NCBI GenBank assembly: GCA_002470185.1
Contig: DKNG01000257.1
Coordinates: 1 to 19,256, forward strand
Direction of reading: 5' to 3'
Length of the DNA stretch: 19,256 nucleotides
Source of the DNA: Arcobacter sp. UBA7394
GTDB lineage: Bacteria > Campylobacterota > Campylobacteria > Campylobacterales > Arcobacteraceae
Both the position numbers and the translations under genes were made by a program. Every line of letters starts with the position of its first letter. The stretch's first letter is position 1. Positions 14,721-19,256 of the stretch are shown one piece after another. Under the pieces are notes generated by a model. That model did no database searches and was not told the DNA's origin. It was given only the letters and a program-made list of their open reading frames with translations.

Positions 14721-15737
14721 ATGAAATTTTTAAAAACTGCTTCATTAAGTATAGCAACAGTAGCTCTATTAGCGAGCGTTTCAGCTGCTGATACATTAGA
14801 TTCTGTTAAGAAAAAAGGTGTTTTAAATTGTGGTGTATCTACAGGTATTGCTGGTTTTTCTGCAACTGATTCAAGTGGACAATGGAAAGGTTTAGATGTT
14901 GATATGTGTAAAGCTGTTGCATCTGCTGTATTTGGTGACGCTTCTAAAGTTAAATATGTTTCTTTAACTGCCAAAGAAAGATTTACAGCACTTCAAAGTG
15001 GTGAAATTGATTTACTTTCAAGATCAACTACTTGGACAAACACAAGAGATACTTCATTAGGTCTTAACTTCGCTGGTGTAAATTATTATGACGGTCAAGG
15101 TTTCTTAGTAAATAAAGATATTGGTGTAAATTCAGCAAAAGAATTAGATGGCGCAACTGTTTGTATTCAAGCAGGAACTACAACTGAGCTTAATTTAACT
15201 GATTACTTCAAAGCTAATAAGATGACTTATAAACCAATTACTTATGATACATCTGGTCAAACTATTGAAGGTTTCAAATCTGGTAGATGTGACGTTGTAA
15301 CTTCTGATGCTTCTCAACTTTATGGTTTAGTTTTAAAAGTAAAAGATCCTAATTCTGTAAAAGTACTTCCTGAAATTATTTCAAAAGAACCATTAGGTCC
15401 AGTTGTAAGACAAGGTGATGATAAATGGTTTAATATTGTTAAATGGACTCACATTGCATTATTAAATGCTGAAGAATTTGGAATTACTCAAGCAAATGTA
15501 GATTCTATGTTAAAAAGTAAAAATCCAGGTGTTAAAAGAATCTTAGGTGAATCAGGTGAAGCTGGTAAGAACTTAGGTTTAGACAAAAAATGGGCATATA
15601 ATATTATCAAAAATGTAGGAAACTACGGTGAATCATTTGAAAGAAATGTGGGGGCTAACTCTCCTTTAAAAATTGAAAGAGGTTTAAATAAACTTTGGAA
15701 TGATGGTGGTTTACAATATGGAGCACCAATTAGATAA
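14721..15737 (+). CDS. aapJ: General L-amino-acid ABC transporter, periplasmic binding protein
   Basis: This 338-residue protein is the periplasmic substrate-binding subunit of an AapJQMP/BztABCD-type importer. It has a Sec signal peptide (basic MKFLK, hydrophobic core, cleavage after about residue 22 at VSA). The mature part begins with the family-type CGVSTGIAGFS and continues through GLDVDMCKAVASAVFG, ERFTALQSGEIDLLSRSTTW (in part), DGQGFLV and GRCDVVTSDASQLYGL. Four cysteines (two near the start, CIQAG and GRC) fit the disulfides of this group. The length agrees with AapJ and is longer than HisJ-type proteins. The ribosome binding site is AAGGACG. An intrinsic terminator follows immediately, which would give more binding protein than membrane subunits. 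The exact amino acids bound are not determined. Confidence 0.94.
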   Translation: MKFLKTASLSIATVALLASVSAADTLDSVKKKGVLNCGVSTGIAGFSATDSSGQWKGLDVDMCKAVASAVFGDASKVKYVSLTAKERFTALQSGEIDLLSRSTTWTNTRDTSLGLNFAGVNYYDGQGFLVNKDIGVNSAKELDGATVCIQAGTTTELNLTDYFKANKMTYKPITYDTSGQTIEGFKSGRCDVVTSDASQLYGLVLKVKDPNSVKVLPEIISKEPLGPVVRQGDDKWFNIVKWTHIALLNAEEFGITQANVDSMLKSKNPGVKRILGESGEAGKNLGLDKKWAYNIIKNVGNYGESFERNVGANSPLKIERGLNKLWNDGGLQYGAPIR

Positions 15738-15749
15738 TCAAATTATCTA
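15731..15749 (+). repeat. aapJ: Inverted repeat overlapping the aapJ stop codon
   Basis: TAGATAAT and ATTATCTA form a perfect 8-bp repeat with a 3-base loop that includes the aapJ TAA stop. Together with the terminator hairpin 30 bases on, it might stabilise the 3' end of a short aapJ mRNA. Confidence 0.35.
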
Positions 15750-15777
15750 ATAACTTATATATTAGTTTCTATTACAG

Positions 15778-15804
15778 AAAGGGGGAATTATCCCCCTTTT
15801 TTTT
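15778..15804 (+). terminator. Intrinsic terminator between aapJ and aapQ
   Basis: AAAGGGGGA and TCCCCCTTT form a 9-bp stem around a 4-base ATTA loop, and the 3' arm runs into eight T residues. This is one of the strongest hairpins in the window. It stands 40 bases past aapJ and 14 bases before the aapQ start codon, with the aapQ ribosome binding site AAGG directly after it. No promoter is obvious between it and aapQ, so read-through probably supplies the downstream genes. Confidence 0.92.
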
Positions 15805-15818
15805 ATTAAGGTATAAAA

Positions 15819-17003
15819 ATGAATAAAAAAAATAAGCCCTCAATGTTTTCGAGTGCGTTTTATAACAATCCTGACAACAGGGCCATTATTTATCAAATAA
15901 TTGCACTTATCTCAATATTCATATTCACATATTTTGTTTTAAATAATATGTTTATAAATATTGAAAAACGTGGAATTAATACAGGTTTCGATTTCTTAGG
16001 AAGTGAAGCTGGATTTGGAATCTTACAGTCCTTAATTGCATATGACGAATCAGATAGCCATGGAAAAGTATTTATAGTTGGTTTATTAAACACTATTTTA
16101 GTTTCTGTAATTGGTATTATCTTCGCATCTCTTATTGGATTATTAGTTGGTATTGGAAGACTTTCAAAAAACTGGATGGTTTCAAAACTATCAATGGTTT
16201 ATGTTGAAACATTTAGAAATATACCTATTCTATTACAAATTCTTTTTTGGTATAACGTTGTTTTAGCTGCACTGCCAAGTCCAAAACAAAGTATTTCTTT
16301 TTTTGACTCTATTTTCTTCAATAATCGTGGGTTATATATTCCTAAACCTATTTTAGAGAGTGGTTTTATCGCAGTAATTATTGCTTTTGTATTAGGTATT
16401 ATTGCTGTTGTTTATCTATCAAATTGGGCCAAAAAAAGACATGATGAAACAGGAGAAGAGTTTCCATTATTATGGACTTCTCTAGGTATTTTAATAGGAG
16501 CACCTGTATTAGTTTATTTCCTAAGTGGTACACCTGCAACATTAGAATATGCACAATTAAAAGGTTTTAACTTTAAAGGTGGTTGGACTTTAATCCCTGA
16601 ATTACTAGCCTTATCTTTTGCACTTAGTATTTATACAGCTACTTATATCGCTGAAGCTGTAAGAGCTGGTATTGAAGCAGTTCCTAAAGGTCAAAAAGAA
16701 GCAGCACACGCTTTAGGATTAAAAGACTATATTATTCTTAAAAAAGTTGTTTTACCACAAGCATTAAGAGTTATTATTCCGCCTGTTATTAATCAGTATC
16801 TTAACTTAGTAAAAAACTCCTCACTAGCAACTGCTATTGGTTATCCTGAGTTAGTAACTATTTTCTCAGGTACTTCATTAAATCAAGTTGGACAAGCAAT
16901 TGAGATTATCTTAATGACAATGGCTGTTTATTTAACACTAAGTATTCTTATTTCAGTGCTAATGAACTATGCAAATAAAAAAATGCAAATAAAGGAGAGA
17001 TAA
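15819..17003 (+). CDS. aapQ: Amino-acid ABC transporter permease, AapQ-type
   Basis: This 394-residue inner-membrane permease forms the channel with the next gene product. It has an N-terminal membrane segment (IIYQIIALISIFIFTYFVL), a periplasmic stretch, and a HisM-type core beginning VGLLNTILVSVIGIIFASL. An inserted pair of segments in the middle is typical of AapQ. The cytoplasmic EAA loop, which docks on the ATPase, is EAVRAGIEAVPKGQKEAAHA with ALGL following. The length, much greater than HisQ (about 230), fits the AapQ/BztB group. The final A of its TAA stop is the first base of the aapM start codon, so translation is coupled. Its expression depends on read-through of the upstream terminator or on an unseen promoter. 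Confidence 0.94.
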   Translation: MNKKNKPSMFSSAFYNNPDNRAIIYQIIALISIFIFTYFVLNNMFINIEKRGINTGFDFLGSEAGFGILQSLIAYDESDSHGKVFIVGLLNTILVSVIGIIFASLIGLLVGIGRLSKNWMVSKLSMVYVETFRNIPILLQILFWYNVVLAALPSPKQSISFFDSIFFNNRGLYIPKPILESGFIAVIIAFVLGIIAVVYLSNWAKKRHDETGEEFPLLWTSLGILIGAPVLVYFLSGTPATLEYAQLKGFNFKGGWTLIPELLALSFALSIYTATYIAEAVRAGIEAVPKGQKEAAHALGLKDYIILKKVVLPQALRVIIPPVINQYLNLVKNSSLATAIGYPELVTIFSGTSLNQVGQAIEIILMTMAVYLTLSILISVLMNYANKKMQIKER

Positions 17004-18082
17004 TGGCTATTTATGAAAAACTAGAAGCAAGAGCAGCTCCTTCAAATACTAGAGGTGTTATCCACTGGGCTAAAGAGAATTTATTTAATTCAGTTCTTAG
17101 TACAGTTTTAACATTAGTATCATTTTATTTTATTTATCTTGTTATTCCACCATTATTAGATTGGATGATTTTCGATGCTACTTGGAGTGGAACTAAAGAT
17201 GAAATTACAAAAGATGGAGCTAGATGGATTTTCATTTTTGAGAAATTCAATCAGTTTATTTATGGTTTCTATCCAGAAGAGTTATACTGGAGACCAAACT
17301 TAGCACTATTTATTTTTGTAGTTTATATTATTGCCTTTAAAAAGATTGATAATATTAAAGTAAAAGCATTTATTATTCTTTCATTTCCTGTAATAACTTA
17401 TATTTTAGTTGCAGGAGGATTTGGATTAGAAGTTGTTGAAACAGATAAATGGGGTGGATTATTACTTACTATTATTGTTGCATCAGTTGGTATTATTGCA
17501 TCATTTCCTATTGGTATTATTTTTGCCTTAGGTAGACAATCACATATGCCAATTATCAAAACAATCTCTGTTATATATATTGAGTTTATTAGAGGAGTTC
17601 CTTTAATTACTATTTTATTTATGGCATCGGTAATTTTACCTCTATTCTTCCCAGAAGGAATGGATTTTGACAAATTACTAAGAGCATTAATTGGTATTAC
17701 TTTATTCCAAGCTGCATATATCGCCGAAGTTATCAGAGGTGGGTTACAAGCTATTCCAAAAGGTCAATATGAAGCAGCAGATGCTTTAGGTTTAACTTAC
17801 TGGAAAAAGATGGGATTAGTTATCTTACCACAAGCATTAAAAATTTCTATTCCAAATATTGTTGGATCATTTATTTCATTATTCAAAGATACTACGCTTA
17901 TCTTAATTATTGGATTATTCGATGTTCTTGCAATGGTTACACTTACAAATAGTGATACAAACTGGTTAGGATTTGAAACAGAAGGTTATGTTTTCGTAAC
18001 GATGATATATTGGGTTATTTGTTTTAGTATGTCTAAATATGCTAAGTCAATTGAAAATAGATTTAATACAAATCATAGATAA
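17003..18082 (+). CDS. aapM: Amino-acid ABC transporter permease, AapM-type
   Basis: This 359-residue inner-membrane protein is the second permease of the importer. It begins with the MAIYEKLEARAAPSNTRGVI-type cytoplasmic N terminus usual in AapM and has an early membrane segment (about residues 33-55). Further segments follow near 95-140. The HisQ/HisM-type core starts at WGGLLLTIIVASVGIIASFP, and the EAA loop is EVIRGGLQAIPKGQYEAADA followed by ALGL. Ribosome binding site AAGGAGA lies inside the end of aapQ. A 25-base gap leads to the ATPase gene. Length and domain layout match the AapM/BztC group. It should pair with AapQ as a heterodimer. Confidence 0.94.
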   Translation: MAIYEKLEARAAPSNTRGVIHWAKENLFNSVLSTVLTLVSFYFIYLVIPPLLDWMIFDATWSGTKDEITKDGARWIFIFEKFNQFIYGFYPEELYWRPNLALFIFVVYIIAFKKIDNIKVKAFIILSFPVITYILVAGGFGLEVVETDKWGGLLLTIIVASVGIIASFPIGIIFALGRQSHMPIIKTISVIYIEFIRGVPLITILFMASVILPLFFPEGMDFDKLLRALIGITLFQAAYIAEVIRGGLQAIPKGQYEAADALGLTYWKKMGLVILPQALKISIPNIVGSFISLFKDTTLILIIGLFDVLAMVTLTNSDTNWLGFETEGYVFVTMIYWVICFSMSKYAKSIENRFNTNHR

Positions 18083-18107
18083 TAGAAAATAATTATAGGA
18101 TTACAAA

Positions 18108-18854
18108 ATGAGCGAATTAGAATATATGATACAACTAAAAGAACTTAACAAATGGTACGGGGATTTTCACGTATTAAAAAATGTTAACTTAAATGTAAAA
18201 AAAGGTGAAAGAGTTGTAATTTGTGGACCTTCTGGGTCTGGAAAATCTACAACTATTAGATGTATGAATAGACTTGAAGCTTTCCAAGAAGGTCAAATTC
18301 TTATTAATGGTTTAGAATTAACAGAAGATGTAAAAAGAATTAGAGAGGTTAGAACACATGTTGGAATGGTATTCCAACACTTTAACCTATTCCCTCACCT
18401 TTCAATCTTAGAAAACTTAATTCTAGCTCCAACTTGGGTTGGTAAGAAACCTAGAAAAGAAGCAATTAAAACTGCAATGCACTATTTAGAGCGAGTTAAA
18501 ATTGCAGATCAAGCAGATAAGTATCCAAATCAATTATCTGGAGGTCAACAACAAAGAGTTGCAATTGCAAGATGTTTATGTTCAAACCCAGATATTATGT
18601 TATTTGATGAACCAACAGCAGCCCTAGATCCTGAAATGATTGGAGAAGTTCTAGATGTAATGACAGAACTTGCTAATGATGGAATTACTATGGTTTGTGT
18701 AACACATGAAATGGGATTCGCAAAAAAAGTAGCAGATAGAGTTATCTTTATGGATGCAGGACAAATTGTAGAAGAAAATACTCCTCATGAGTTCTTTGAC
18801 AATCCTCAATCAGATAGATTAAAACTATTCTTACAACAAATTTTAGATCACTAA
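18108..18854 (+). CDS. aapP: Amino-acid ABC transporter ATP-binding protein
   Basis: This 248-residue cytoplasmic ATPase drives the importer. It has Walker [10 protein letters not shown] at 40-48, a Q-loop in [13 protein letters not shown], the ABC signature [13 protein letters not shown], Walker B IMLFDEP, a D-loop (AALDPEM) and the H-loop histidine in CVTHEMGFA. These are the features of GlnQ/HisP/AapP polar amino-acid ATPases, and the length is standard. Start at 18108 is chosen because AGGA lies seven bases upstream; the internal ATG six codons on lacks a site. Its stop is one base before the start codon of sdaA. Confidence 0.96.
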   Translation: MSELEYMIQLKELNKWYGDFHVLKNVNLNVKKGERVVICGPSGSGKSTTIRCMNRLEAFQEGQILINGLELTEDVKRIREVRTHVGMVFQHFNLFPHLSILENLILAPTWVGKKPRKEAIKTAMHYLERVKIADQADKYPNQLSGGQQQRVAIARCLCSNPDIMLFDEPTAALDPEMIGEVLDVMTELANDGITMVCVTHEMGFAKKVADRVIFMDAGQIVEENTPHEFFDNPQSDRLKLFLQQILDH

Positions 18855-18855
18855 A

Positions 18856-19256
18856 ATGACTATCTTTAACCTTTTTAAAATAGGTGTTGGGCCTTCAAGC
18901 TCACACACCGTAGGACCAATGCTTATTGCAAAAAGGTTTGTAGAGTTAATAAAAGAACAAAATCACTTTTCAAATCTTGACAGAATCAAAGTAGAGTTAT
19001 TTGGCTCACTAGGAGCTACTGGAATTGGACATCATAGTGATAGTGCTGTTTTATTAGGTCTAATGGGAAATGAACCTAAAACTGTAGATACAAATTCAAT
19101 TCAAGAAAAAATAGATGAAATTAAAAACTCTTCATTAATAAAACTATTAAATGAAAAAGAGATTACATTTTCATATAAAGAGGATTTAATTTTATATCAA
19201 AATAAAACTCTAGCCTTTCATCCAAATGCAATAAAACTAAGTATTTATGATAATAA
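18856..19256 (+). CDS. sdaA: L-serine ammonia-lyase, N-terminal part (3' truncated)
   Basis: The reading frame is open from ATG 18856 to the window edge (133 codons and two further bases). It starts MTIFNLFKIGVGPSSSHTVG, the hallmark of the beta domain of iron-sulfur L-serine dehydratase, which converts L-serine to pyruvate and ammonia. The segment LFGSLGATGIGHHSDSAVLLGLMG is also family-typical (glycine- and histidine-rich). The catalytic alpha domain with the 4Fe-4S cysteines lies beyond the window. The start follows the aapP stop by one base, with no clear ribosome binding site, so translation is probably coupled to the transporter. This pairing suggests serine is among the imported amino acids. 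The single-chain versus split alpha/beta form cannot be told here. Confidence 0.9.
   Translation, partial: MTIFNLFKIGVGPSSSHTVGPMLIAKRFVELIKEQNHFSNLDRIKVELFGSLGATGIGHHSDSAVLLGLMGNEPKTVDTNSIQEKIDEIKNSSLIKLLNEKEITFSYKEDLILYQNKTLAFHPNAIKLSIYDN

Noticed and set aside
15893..17673. Antisense open frames within the two permease genes
   Set aside because: They lie opposite conserved membrane proteins and show no ribosome binding sites or recognisable domains.

Overview
The window is strongly AT-rich, gene-dense, and has short intergenic gaps. The gene content suggests a member of the Campylobacterota, most likely the Arcobacter group: a very large chemoreceptor with nitrate-type sensing domains, an Aer-PAS/EAL response regulator, single-domain SUMT, an AapJQMP amino-acid importer followed by L-serine dehydratase, and an NrnB-like DHH phosphoesterase. 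This assignment is inferred from gene types and composition, not from a marker-gene comparison. I saw no rRNA, tRNA, insertion sequence, CRISPR array or prophage.

Layout. Bases 2-745 hold the C-terminal part of a sensor histidine kinase cut by the window edge. Bases 747-3192 (minus strand) carry a YccU-type CoA-binding protein, an Rrf2-type Fe-S regulator translationally coupled to a DHH phosphoesterase, and rpsO with a strong terminator. Bases 3422-9922 (plus) form a signalling block: a 1127-residue chemoreceptor with two tandem NIT domains and a degenerate C-terminal CZB domain, an unrecognised 218-residue helical protein, and a 772-residue REC-REC-PAS-(degenerate GGDEF)-EAL protein. Bases 9924-11873 (minus) carry moaA and a TrpD2-like protein. 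Bases 11961-14464 (plus) hold a Crp/Fnr-type regulator overlapping a PilJ/NarX-type membrane sensor that lacks an output domain, then cobA (SUMT). Bases 14721-19256 (plus) are the aapJQMP amino-acid ABC importer, with an intrinsic terminator between aapJ and aapQ, followed by the start of sdaA, cut by the right edge.

How the genes may work together. Several central genes point to nitrogen-oxide or redox respiration: NIT domains (nitrate/nitrite sensing in characterised members), MoaA (molybdenum cofactor, needed by nitrate reductases), a NarX-type P-box sensor paired with a Crp/Fnr regulator, SUMT (precorrin-2 for sirohaem or haem d1), and an Aer-like PAS that probably binds FAD. This link is inferred from family knowledge and proximity; no reductase gene is in the window. 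The right end looks like an amino-acid uptake and serine deamination unit.

The most unusual items are the double-NIT receptor whose CZB domain has lost three of its four zinc ligands, the Aer-PAS c-di-GMP phosphodiesterase with two receiver domains, the output-less PilJ/NarX sensor coupled to a Crp-type regulator, and the unknown helical protein between the two large signalling genes.
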